A DNA stretch of 54,911 nt from positions 67,328 to 122,238 of the forward strand of contig JAQXEE010000130.1 in the NCBI GenBank assembly GCA_029251005.1, in the 5' to 3' direction. Positions within the stretch are counted from its first letter, which is position 1; each line of letters opens with the position of its first letter. The notes beneath the pieces are model-generated. The model was not told the origin of the DNA. It worked only from the letters and a program-made list of their open reading frames with translations, and did no database searches. The position numbers and the translations under genes were made by a program. Shown here piece by piece: positions 17,919 through 25,603 of this stretch. Origin of the DNA: Flavobacteriales bacterium (GTDB taxonomy: Bacteria > Bacteroidota > Bacteroidia > Flavobacteriales_C > GCA-002722245).

Positions 17919-18581
17919 TTATTCAACCTCTAGCAATTCATTTGTGCCAATTAAACTGCTGTCTTTATGTAACCAAGTACGGTGCTTAGGTAGTAAAATA
18001 CCATCTACTTTCATTAAATCTCTTAAAATAATAATTTCACCTTTTTCAGAAGAATCATTCTTCAAAAACTTAAAACCTCTTAACTGGTAATCTACCTGAT
18101 CAAAAAAGAACCAAAAGTTTTCTGCTTCATAATTCACTTGAATTTCCCATGTTTTAAAACCATTAAAGATTGTAGGCTTAAAATTGGGTTGAATTTTAGT
18201 TTCAGGATCTTGTAATTTCATTGGTAAACCCCAGAAGTAGGGATAAAATTTACTTGTCCACGAGTAATTACTACAATATTCTGCAGAAGTGTTTGAAATA
18301 CATGAATCAGCTAAGTACTCTAAATTAATATTTCGGTCGATATTCATGTATCTAAAATAGTTGTGAGCAGTTTTAAAAGAGAGGTGAAGTTCTTCTGGAA
18401 TACTGTCGTTAAAACTAAATCGACTTTCAAACTTTAATTGTTGATCAAATGTTTTCCAGTTATTATTTACATCATGGAAAAAAATGGAACGATTGATGAT
18501 ATCCACTGATGAAGTTGGTTTGTTAGAACAACTCATCAAAATGGGTAAAATAAACAGGAAGTGTAAAAAATAGATTTTCAT
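17919..18581 (-). CDS. Predicted lipoprotein, DUF6503-like
   Basis: A 220-residue protein with a lipoprotein signal: hydrophobic residues 3-16 and lipobox LMSC with Cys18. The mature part has IINRSIFFHDVNNNWKTFDQQ, which resembles the opening of the DUF6503 family of Bacteroidetes lipoproteins, and its many aromatic beta-strand-like segments suggest a LolA/outer-membrane-lipoprotein-type beta half-barrel. The family identification is from pattern memory and is tentative. It is convergent with the GT2 gene, 25 bp apart, without an obvious terminator between. Lnt encoded at 7.4-9.0 kb could acylate it. Function unknown. Confidence 0.65.
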   Translation of the reverse strand: MKIYFLHFLFILPILMSCSNKPTSSVDIINRSIFFHDVNNNWKTFDQQLKFESRFSFNDSIPEELHLSFKTAHNYFRYMNIDRNINLEYLADSCISNTSAEYCSNYSWTSKFYPYFWGLPMKLQDPETKIQPNFKPTIFNGFKTWEIQVNYEAENFWFFFDQVDYQLRGFKFLKNDSSEKGEIIILRDLMKVDGILLPKHRTWLHKDSSLIGTNELLEVE

Positions 18582-18680
18582 GAAATAAAATTAAAATTCA
18601 AAAACTTTTATGGAATTCTTACGTTATTTACCCTCTTATAAGTAGACACTATAAAAGGTAAAGTTAAAACACCCAAGACA

Positions 18681-18803
18681 ATGAGGAAAATAATTAAGAT
18701 TACTGCTATTGCGATTTTAACACTAACAATGGCAAGTTGCGCTTCAACAGGAGCTCAGTCTGCTGGAGGACATTCACCTTGTGGGGCTTACGGTAATCCG
18801 TAA
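18681..18803 (+). CDS. Forty-residue mini-lipoprotein
   Basis: A 40-codon ORF. Its first 19 residues form a lipoprotein signal (MRKIIKITAIAILTLTMAS) ending in Cys20, a good lipobox (MASC). The mature peptide is only 21 residues, rich in Gly, Ala and Ser, with a second cysteine at position 34 and Pro at the end. ATG start, clear stop and a strong terminator 18 bp downstream support a real, independently transcribed gene. It recalls the tiny entericidin-type lipoproteins of other bacteria by size and layout only; no sequence relationship is claimed. Function unknown. Confidence 0.7.
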   Translation: MRKIIKITAIAILTLTMASCASTGAQSAGGHSPCGAYGNP

Positions 18804-18821
18804 ATAAAAGCACTCAAGTTA

Positions 18822-18869
18822 ATCAACATAAAAAAGTCATTCTTATTGAGTGGCTTTTTTTATGTTGAT
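18822..18869. terminator. Long hairpin terminator after the mini-lipoprotein
   Basis: ATCAACAT-AAAAAA-GTCATTC pairs with GAGTGGC-TTTTTTT-ATGTTGAT around a TTATT loop: about 21 pairs including two G-U, with one bulged T. The inner stem plus the T-run is a normal terminator; the outer 8-bp extension is unusual. Being near-symmetric, it may also act on minus-strand transcripts. Confidence 0.8.
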
Positions 18870-19024
18870 GAGTTTTGTTTTAATACTTCTCACTTTTAGT
18901 GGCTTCTAAATGCATTAAGTAGTACTACATTATTATCATTTGTAGTCTTTGAGTTTGAAATAATAATGATTTTAAACGGAAGACGAAAATCATTTATTAA
19001 ATCCAGGTTAGTTTTTTTTGATCT

Positions 19025-20179
19025 TTATCGATTTAACAAAATAGGTTCGATGAATGAAAAGGGTGTATAAAAAGACTTTTTTACTTCTTTTTCTTCTCTG
19101 CGGATTTCTCCCATTTTTTTTTCGTTTTTTAACTTCTTCTTATTAATGTCTTTTCCTCCATGAATACTAAAAGTTCGTGTTTTAATTGTTATGTATTCTT
19201 TATCCAGTGCAATTAAAAGAGCAGATTCTTTACACTTTTTTTTATAGGTTTTAACTTCGATTTGGTTTTGAAGATCCAATATTTTATACCCCAAACCATT
19301 TTTTATGCGATATAATCCACAACCCAATTCAAGCTCATTATTTTTAATGTAAATCAATGCTTTAGCCATACTCATTAATCCACTAATTGGTTCGAAATTC
19401 CATTTATCAATTTGATCAACATGTAAAGCGTTTATTCGGTAAAAAGAAGATAAATAAGAAATTAAGTTAGTGTCAGTAGTTACACCGGCATCTTTAACTA
19501 ACAGACTGTCCATTAATAGTTTTCCAATAACTTTGTTCCTACCTTTTTTGAGCTTTCCTTTTTGTAATTTAAAAAGTATACTCTTTCCATCATAGGATTT
19601 GTTTTTGTAAGTAAGTTTATACTTTTTTGCAACACTTTTAAGAGAGTCTATAGTCAAAGAATCGTGCATTAAAACTCCAATATGGTTTTCATTATAAAAA
19701 CCACCGTGGGACTGGTTTCCGCTTTTGAAAAGGTAATCAAACTTCTTTTCTTCATTGCATTCTTGTTCAACTTTAATTCTTGTTTCGTGAATTAAAATGT
19801 GATGACGTTGATTAAATATATCAATTGAATCTATTAGAGCAACCGTTTTGTTTAAATGGGCAAAAGTCGTAACGTATCTAGGATGCTCGATTTTAATTTT
19901 GGTGTAAGGGATTTGCTTGTCGTATAAAATGAACTCTCCGTTGTATTGGGCTAATTTTCCTTTAACGTTTAGGCAATTACTGTAACGAGGAATTAGTAAA
20001 CTGTCCCTTCTAGATTCATCAAATAAAGTTATTTTAAAATGGTTCAATTCGTTTTCATCAAATGCGAGTTTATCGTATTCAGGTTTTATCACAATGAGAT
20101 GGGTTACTTTAGCAAACACACCCCAGTTTAACAATAAAAGAATAGAAAATAGGAATATCGATTTTCGAGTTAAAGCCAT
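19025..20179 (-). CDS. Hypothetical secreted protein
   Basis: The ATG at 20179 gives 384 residues with a clear signal peptide (RKSIFLFSILLLLNWGVFA, cleavage near residue 22). The same frame runs back to 20290, but that extension has no signal-like property. I do not recognise a family. The mature part is rich in Lys and Ile, predicted beta-strand-like up to about residue 150, with no catalytic motif, no T9SS C-terminal domain signature and no lipobox. The C-terminal 50 residues are very basic and acidic (Lys/Glu runs), suggesting a helix. Neighbours give no clue. A minus-strand -7-like TAATTTTG lies at 20254-20261, unsupported by a -33 box. Confidence 0.55.
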   Translation of the reverse strand: MALTRKSIFLFSILLLLNWGVFAKVTHLIVIKPEYDKLAFDENELNHFKITLFDESRRDSLLIPRYSNCLNVKGKLAQYNGEFILYDKQIPYTKIKIEHPRYVTTFAHLNKTVALIDSIDIFNQRHHILIHETRIKVEQECNEEKKFDYLFKSGNQSHGGFYNENHIGVLMHDSLTIDSLKSVAKKYKLTYKNKSYDGKSILFKLQKGKLKKGRNKVIGKLLMDSLLVKDAGVTTDTNLISYLSSFYRINALHVDQIDKWNFEPISGLMSMAKALIYIKNNELELGCGLYRIKNGLGYKILDLQNQIEVKTYKKKCKESALLIALDKEYITIKTRTFSIHGGKDINKKKLKNEKKMGEIRREEKEVKKSFYTPFSFIEPILLNR

Positions 20180-20822
20180 GTTGCTTGTAAAATTAGAGAC
20201 TTTAATTGTAAACCTAATATGTTTTGATGAAGATTTAATAATAACTAAACCTACAAAATTATTTATGCTAGGTAAATTTTGTTTCTTCAATAAGGTTGTA
20301 TTAAAAGTAGCTGTAAATAAAGGTTGCTATTTTAAAACTTGGAGTATTAAATTATATTCTTTAACATTTTAAATCAGCTTAAAGGTAAAACTGAGAAGCT
20401 TTATTTTAGAGGGTATTATGTAAATAGTATATGAAGAACTAAGAATATAGACAATTGTAATTTCTGAAAAGTCTTTTTCAAATAAATAATTTTCACCCAA
20501 TAAACCCATTTATTACCTTAGATTTTATTTTAAGAGGAGCTTTTACTTTTGCTTTTAGAATTGGAAAATAACTTTATTTCAAATTTTAAAAAATACTTTA
20601 AAGTACTCTGTTTACCTTTTATTTAAAGAGGTGTTTCTAGTAAAGTCATCAATCTCTTTTATTCCTCCAATTTAACTGAATGTTACAATACCTGATGTGA
20701 TTTTCTTTTGAATGGAGACAATATAATTATCAAATGAATATTTTTGTTTCAGAGTCACAAAAATTGGTTTAATCAAGATTAGTTAGTTTTTAACTAAGTC
20801 ATCATTATATAAACAAAACGAA
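20180..20822. other. AT-rich intergenic region, no gene seen
   Basis: About 640 bp upstream of the secreted-protein gene and downstream of tRNA-Pro. A plus-strand frame across the signal-peptide region (to 20372) has no gene-like character. A short dyad TTAGTTA...TAACTAA lies near 20778-20797. Nothing else is supported. Confidence 0.5.
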
Positions 20823-20856
20823 AAAAGCCTCTAACTTGTAAAAGTTAGAGGCTTTT
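20823..20856 (-). terminator. tRNA-Pro terminator
   Basis: Perfect 15-bp stem AAAAGCCTCTAACTT / AAGTTAGAGGCTTTT with a 4-nt loop, directly downstream of the minus-strand tRNA and followed on that strand by a T-run. Confidence 0.9.
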
Positions 20857-20862
20857 CTTATG

Positions 20863-20937
20863 TCGGGGTGGCAGGATTCGAACCTGCGACCTCCTCGTCC
20901 CAAACGAGGCGCGATGACCGGGCTACGCTACACCCCG
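20863..20937 (-). tRNA. tRNA-Pro (UGG)
   Basis: On the minus strand CGGGGTG pairs with CACCCCG as a 7-bp acceptor stem. The T-arm contains GGTTCGAATCC. The anticodon arm CCTCG-TTTGGGA-CGAGG has anticodon TGG. The discriminator is A and the 3' CCA is not encoded. Confidence 0.96.
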
Positions 20938-20986
20938 AACGGTGTTTAAAAAGTTTTTCTAAAGAACTTCTGTTTAAAACAGAGGA

Positions 20987-21017
20987 CAAAGATAATTCTT
21001 TTTTTTTGTTCAGCAAA
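20987..21017 (-). promoter_or_regulatory. tRNA-Pro promoter (consensus Bacteroidetes type)
   Basis: Read on the minus strand: TTTG (21017-21014), exactly 19 nt, TATCTTTG (20994-20987). This is a perfect match to TTTG-N19-TAnnTTTG, 49 bp before the tRNA 5' end. Confidence 0.85.
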
Positions 21018-21298
21018 AAAAACTAATAAAATAGTTAATGATAAAATGTAGAAGTACATTTCACAAATCAAATGAAGTACTGAAATAGTGAGAATTCGAA
21101 ATTATTATGTTTCAGTTGTTGCGCTATTAGAGCAATTTTACTTGGTGGTGTTGGGATTTTCGCTGGTCTTTCTATTTTGGACGAAATGCTCCTTTTTTTT
21201 CGAAAAAAAGTACTTTATTCATTAAAAGATTTAGATTGCTAACGGCTTACCATTCCCCATTATATTTGGTTGTGTTCGAATCTAAATGTTTAAAATAT
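21018..21298. other. Intergenic region, no gene seen
   Basis: About 280 bp between the tRNA-Pro promoter and the large palindrome. Neither strand has a convincing ORF. GC content is briefly higher around 21150-21190, without a recognisable feature. Confidence 0.45.
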
Positions 21299-21340
21299 AT
21301 TAATTTCATAAAAAGAGAATTCTCTTTTTATGAAATTAAT
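21299..21340. repeat. 42-bp perfect palindrome
   Basis: The left half (21299-21319) is the exact reverse complement of the right half (21320-21340), with no spacer and GAATTC at the centre. It contains A5 and T5 tracts, so a transcript would form a 19-20-bp hairpin. It lies 75 bp upstream of tatA. It lacks the usual T-run after the stem, so it is not a classical terminator. Confidence 0.9.
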
Positions 21341-21415
21341 TAACAGGATAAAATTACAGTGTTTAAACCAAACAGAAACGATGATTATTAAAGAGCCCTT
21401 TGTAATGTTTGATTT

Positions 21416-21685
21416 ATGCTTAACTTTAGACAAGAAATATTTCAAATGGTATTACTCTTTTTAGGACTTAGTGCAGGATCAATTTTTATAGTATTAATTG
21501 CGATTTTATTACTTTTTGGATCGAAAGAGATTCCAACAATAGCAAGGTCTCTTGGTAAAGGAATTCGTGATATTAAAAATGCAACAAGCGAAATTCAAAA
21601 TGAAGTAGCAAAAGGAGCAAAAGGAAGTACGATCGATGACTTGAAAAAGATCAAAGAAGACCTTGATATTACCAAAAAGCTATAG
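21416..21685 (+). CDS. tatA: Sec-independent translocase subunit TatA/TatE
   Basis: Pore-forming subunit of the twin-arginine translocase, which exports folded proteins. A single N-terminal membrane helix (GSIFIVLIAILLLFG) is followed by the FGSKEIPTIARSLGKGIRDIK hinge and amphipathic helix, then a charged tail, all TatA hallmarks. The 89-residue form starts at 21416; an internal ATG at 21446 gives 79 residues with the more usual short N-terminus (MVLLFLGLSAGS) and may be the true start. The Tat partner tatC is not in the window. The next gene begins one base after its stop, so they are co-transcribed. Confidence 0.9.
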   Translation: MLNFRQEIFQMVLLFLGLSAGSIFIVLIAILLLFGSKEIPTIARSLGKGIRDIKNATSEIQNEVAKGAKGSTIDDLKKIKEDLDITKKL

Positions 21686-21686
21686 A

Positions 21687-22652
21687 ATGGATTATTTGTG
21701 GCTGATTCTTGGTTTTATTACTTTAATTTTTGGAGGAGACTTCTTAGTTAAAGGTTCTGTTGGTTTAGCTCTAAAAGCGCAAATCTCTACGTTAGTGATC
21801 GGGATGACAGTCGTTTCTTTTGGAACATCTGCGCCTGAACTACTTGTTAGTATGGGAGCGGCTCTTGAAGGAGGAGAAGATAGTGATATGAGTATAGGCA
21901 ATGTGATTGGGTCAAATATTGCAAATCTGGCGCTTGTTTTAGGTGCTACAGCTATTATATCACCCATAAAAGTACAGCGTGTTTCAGTTCGCCAAGACTG
22001 GCCAATTATGATGGTCGCGACTACCTTGTTCGTGCTTTTTATGTTTTTCTTTGATGGGGAAATACATCTTATAAATAGGTTGGAGGGAATAGTTCTATTC
22101 ATCTTAATTATTGTTTTTACATATTTCATGATTTGGAAATCAAGAAAGGAAAAGAATGCAGGTGTTAAGATTCAGATTAACGAAGAAATTCATGAAAATA
22201 AAGGCGCTCCTGTTTGGAAAAGTATTGTTTTTCTAATAGGAGGTTGTGTTGCCCTAGTTTTAGGTTCTAATTGGCTTTTGGAGGCTGCTACAAACATTGC
22301 TACTTCTGCAGGTGTCACTCCTTTCGTTATTAGTGTTACTGTTTTGGCTTTTGGTACAAGTGTACCTGAATTAGCAGCTAGCGCTATTGCTGCTTATCGC
22401 AAGCAAACGGATATTGCGATTGGTAATTTAATTGGATCAAACATTTTTAATATTTTTTGTGTTGTTGGATTAACAGGTACTATAGCCAATATGCCTGTAG
22501 CAAACTCTGCTTTAACATATGATTTATGGTGGATGCTTGCGATTACTGCTGCTCTTTTACCTTTGATGTTAATTGGAGGCAAAATTCATAGATGGAAAGG
22601 TGTTTTGTTAATTTTCACTTATGTTTTGTATATATTTATCCTAGTTGCGTAA
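21687..22652 (+). CDS. Calcium/sodium (CaCA-type) antiporter, YrbG-like
   Basis: A 321-residue inner-membrane exchanger with about ten helices. The two inverted alpha-repeats of the CaCA family are plain: repeat 1 has VVSFGTSAPELLVSM and GNVIGSNIANLALVLG, repeat 2 has VLAFGTSVPELAASA and GNLIGSNIFNIFCVVG. These acidic and Asn residues form the ion-binding centre in characterised exchangers. ATG at 21687, immediately after the tatA stop, is preferred over an in-frame TTG at 21663 inside tatA. Coupling to tatA is also seen as close spacing here; a functional link is not established. Ion specificity (Ca/Na or K-dependent) is inferred from the family. Confidence 0.92.
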   Translation: MDYLWLILGFITLIFGGDFLVKGSVGLALKAQISTLVIGMTVVSFGTSAPELLVSMGAALEGGEDSDMSIGNVIGSNIANLALVLGATAIISPIKVQRVSVRQDWPIMMVATTLFVLFMFFFDGEIHLINRLEGIVLFILIIVFTYFMIWKSRKEKNAGVKIQINEEIHENKGAPVWKSIVFLIGGCVALVLGSNWLLEAATNIATSAGVTPFVISVTVLAFGTSVPELAASAIAAYRKQTDIAIGNLIGSNIFNIFCVVGLTGTIANMPVANSALTYDLWWMLAITAALLPLMLIGGKIHRWKGVLLIFTYVLYIFILVA

Positions 22653-23155
22653 TTATTTTCTTTTTAGCTGATTTCTTTAAAACAGTACAACTAATTCCTA
22701 TGCCTGCCTGAAGTAATGGCTATGGTATTTGAAATACACACTTTTTATTAATGTCTGTTTTTATTAAAATAGTATTAACGAAAAGGTTAGGTAAAACCTT
22801 AAAGAAAACAAAGTTATCAGTATTCCTAAAGAAGGAAACCGTGATTTTTTCTACAAACCTTAATTAAAAGTTAATACTACAGATAAAAAAAGGTTTCGCC
22901 CACATGAAGAAATTAAGAATTATTTTGATGTAAAAATAGAAGCTAGTTTGAAAAAAAACCGGGTTTTGTGGATACTGTAGATTGATTTGAATAAATAAAT
23001 TTTACTTAAAACAGCCGAAGTTTATTGTTGTAATTTAGTCTCGTTTCTTAATGAAATAAAACTGTATTTTAAAAAGTAAAAGCAAACAATTTGAAACAAA
23101 TTATAGCTTTCAAATGGATTTTTTAAACTTCTTTTTGCGAAATAGAATGTACCTT
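22653..23155. other. Long intergenic region without a supported gene
   Basis: About 500 bp; together with the following leader, 710 bp separate the antiporter and PorE-like genes. A 38-codon ORF at 22751-22867 and a stop-interrupted stretch near 22800-22980 have some coding-like Lys/Glu-rich translation but no recognisable family. They could be decayed sequence. No RNA gene seen. Confidence 0.45.
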
Positions 23156-23182
23156 TTTGTAGTGTAATGTATTATAGATTTG
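23156..23182 (+). promoter_or_regulatory. Candidate promoter of the PorE-like gene
   Basis: TAGATTTG (23175-23182) matches TAnnTTTG. A TTTG at 23156-23159 is 15 nt upstream, shorter than the usual 19. It would leave a leader of about 170 nt. Confidence 0.4.
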
Positions 23183-23362
23183 CAAATTAAAATAGAGTGT
23201 TGAGTTGCATAATAAATTTCTTAAAAGGTTTTTTATGAATAATCTGTTAAAGTTAATTTTGCTGTAGAGGATAAAACATGACTTCTAGGTATAACTTGAA
23301 AAATTATTATTACTTTTAACGCTTGATTTGGTTTAGGACACTTGGTTAAAAAACTTTTAAGT

Positions 23363-25543
23363 ATGAGATTGAACAGACTATTTACAGTATTAATGTTAGT
23401 TGCGTTGGCTTTAGGCGGTTTCGCACAACACAAAACAACACAAAAAGCTGATAAAGCCTTTGAAAAAGGATTATGGAATGCGGCTATTGAAAATTATAAG
23501 CTAGCGCTTAAAAAGGAAAAGGATAACGAACTTAAGCTAAAAATTATGTATAATATGGCTCAGTCTTACGCTGGAGCTAGAGAATACAGAAATGCGATAA
23601 CTTGGTTTAAGAAAGTAGAGCGAAAAGGTAAAGTGTTTATCTCTACCAATCCTATAGTCTTGTTGCAAATGGGTAATGCATACAAATCTATGGATCAGTA
23701 TGAAGATGCAATGAATAGTTTCAAAGCTTATTCTGATTTAAAGCCAGACGATGAAAGAGGGAGGAAAGGTGCTAAATCGTGTGAACTTGCCATTAAATGG
23801 ACAGACAAGCCTACGCGTTATAAAGTGGAAAATGTTCGCCAATTAAACTCAAAATATGATGATGCAGTTCCTGTTTACACAAACAAGAGGTACAAAGAGA
23901 TTGTTTTTCAATCCTATCGTTTAGGAGCTGAGGGAAAAGGAGAGAATGATGTGAACGGGCAGGCTTACCCTGATATATATGCAACAAAACTAAGTAAAGA
24001 TGGAAAATGGAGTAATCCATTACCTGTTGAAGGAGATCCCAAAATTGGTGTTAATACCAAATACGCTGAAGGAGCACCAGCAATGAACGCTAAAATGAAT
24101 GAACTATTCTTCACAAGATGTAAGAATATCGAGGGAAAGGTTAAAGCAGAAAAAAGTTGCCAAATTCTCTCTGCTAAGAAAAGAGGGAAGGCCTATGGTG
24201 AAGCTATTCAATTAGCTATTGGTGGTGATTCCTTAATTGTTGCTCATCCAGCCTTAACAAACAAAGACCAAACGATGTATTTTGTTTCAAATATGAAAGG
24301 TGGTCAAGGTGGAAAAGATATTTGGGTTGCTGATTTTGATAAAAAGAAGAAAACTTGGGTTAATGTTAGAAACCTAGGCCCAGAAGTTAATACGCCTGGT
24401 GATGAGCTTTATCCATTTGTACATGCTGATGGAACTTTATATTTCTCATCAAATGGTCATGTTGGAATTGGAGGTTTTGATATTTTTAAAGTTGAGAAGT
24501 TAAAGGACGAATGGGGGCCAGTAATTAACATGAAAGTTCCAATTAACTCTTCAGCAGATGATATATCTATAGTATTTGAAGCAGTTGCAGAAAAAGGTTA
24601 CTTAACTTCCAATAGAGGTGGAGGAAGAGGTAGAATGGATGTTTGGTCGTTCAATCTACCTAAACTAGTTCTTTTTGTTAATGGTGTTGTTAAGGATAAA
24701 AATTCAAGGGTAATTTTACCAAATTCTAAAGTTACAATGACTGGTTCTGACGGTTCTTCAGTTGAAGCGATTACTGATGAAACTGGGTCGTACAAGTTTA
24801 AATTGATGCCGAATACTACTTACCAAATTCAGGCTGACAATGAAATGACTACTACAAATAAATACGGAACTGTTTCTAAGAAATATTTTGCATCTGAAAA
24901 AGCATTAATTTCAACGATCGGCGTTGAAGAATCTAAAACATTTGTTCAAGACTTAGAATTAGAGCCAATTCCACCAGGAGGAATTGAATTGCCAAATATT
25001 GTTTATGCTTTTAATAGCCACCTATTGTTGGATGAGTCAAAACTTAAATTAAATGTTTTAGTAGGAGTTATGGAGGCTAACCCAACTTTGGTTATTGAGT
25101 TAGGTTCTCACACGGATTTCAGGGGGTCTGCTGCTTACAACAGAAACTTAGCACAAAAACGTGCGCAATCTGCTGTTGATTACCTAATATCCAAAGGTGT
25201 TGCTAAAGACAGAATGGAAGCGAAAGGTTACGGTGAAGACGCACCTAAGCCGGTTGATTCTTTATACGTTGCTAAAAACTTTACTGGTAAAAATGCCAAT
25301 CCACGAGATTTCACAACTGTTACCAAGAAAAAGAAAACGGTTTCAGCAAATGTACAAGAGCAAATTTCAGCTTTTGTAGTTGGTGTTGTTTTAGATGAGA
25401 AATTCATAACTTCTCTTGCAACAGAGGGACTACAAGAGTGTGCGCATCAAATGAACAGACGTACTGAATTTAGAGTTCTACGTACTGATTATAAGCCTGG
25501 TCAAACAGCTACTGTTGATGAAGTTACAGAAGAAAACAAATAG
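23363..25543 (+). CDS. PorE-like OmpA-family protein (TPR, PD40 propeller, OmpA)
   Basis: ATG at 23363 gives 726 residues with a signal peptide (residues 1-21, cleaved before Gln-His). Domains in order: two or three TPR repeats (about 25-135), a WD40/PD40-like beta-propeller (about 150-430; repeated units such as DIYATKLSKDGKW, DIWVADFDKKKKTW and DIFKVEKLKDEWG), a carboxypeptidase-regulatory-like beta domain (about 440-530), and a C-terminal OmpA domain with ELGSHTDFRGSAAYNRNLAQ and MNRRTEFRVL. This architecture is that of Porphyromonas PorE, which binds peptidoglycan and anchors the type IX secretion machinery. The OmpA domain carries an insertion of about 60 residues before MNRRTEF. Several paralogues usually exist, so PorE orthology is not certain. 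Confidence 0.82.
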   Translation: MRLNRLFTVLMLVALALGGFAQHKTTQKADKAFEKGLWNAAIENYKLALKKEKDNELKLKIMYNMAQSYAGAREYRNAITWFKKVERKGKVFISTNPIVLLQMGNAYKSMDQYEDAMNSFKAYSDLKPDDERGRKGAKSCELAIKWTDKPTRYKVENVRQLNSKYDDAVPVYTNKRYKEIVFQSYRLGAEGKGENDVNGQAYPDIYATKLSKDGKWSNPLPVEGDPKIGVNTKYAEGAPAMNAKMNELFFTRCKNIEGKVKAEKSCQILSAKKRGKAYGEAIQLAIGGDSLIVAHPALTNKDQTMYFVSNMKGGQGGKDIWVADFDKKKKTWVNVRNLGPEVNTPGDELYPFVHADGTLYFSSNGHVGIGGFDIFKVEKLKDEWGPVINMKVPINSSADDISIVFEAVAEKGYLTSNRGGGRGRMDVWSFNLPKLVLFVNGVVKDKNSRVILPNSKVTMTGSDGSSVEAITDETGSYKFKLMPNTTYQIQADNEMTTTNKYGTVSKKYFASEKALISTIGVEESKTFVQDLELEPIPPGGIELPNIVYAFNSHLLLDESKLKLNVLVGVMEANPTLVIELGSHTDFRGSAAYNRNLAQKRAQSAVDYLISKGVAKDRMEAKGYGEDAPKPVDSLYVAKNFTGKNANPRDFTTVTKKKKTVSANVQEQISAFVVGVVLDEKFITSLATEGLQECAHQMNRRTEFRVLRTDYKPGQTATVDEVTEENK

Positions 25544-25562
25544 ATAATATTCAATAATTTTT

Positions 25563-25593
25563 AAAGCATTCCGTTTATTCGGGATGCTTTTTT
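25563..25593 (+). terminator. Terminator after the PorE-like gene
   Basis: AAAGCATTCCG / CGGGATGCTTT stem (one G-U) with a 6-nt loop and a T-run. purM begins 10 bp later. Confidence 0.88.
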
Positions 25594-25603
25594 ATGTTTT
25601 AGG

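Noticed and set aside
20094-20372. Plus-strand 92-codon frame opposite the secreted-protein start
   Set aside because: It overlaps the signal-peptide region of a better gene, has no domain or promoter, and its codon use is not gene-like.
22751-22867. 38-codon ORF as a real small gene
   Set aside because: It lacks a signal, domain or promoter box and sits in stop-rich DNA; kept only as a note.
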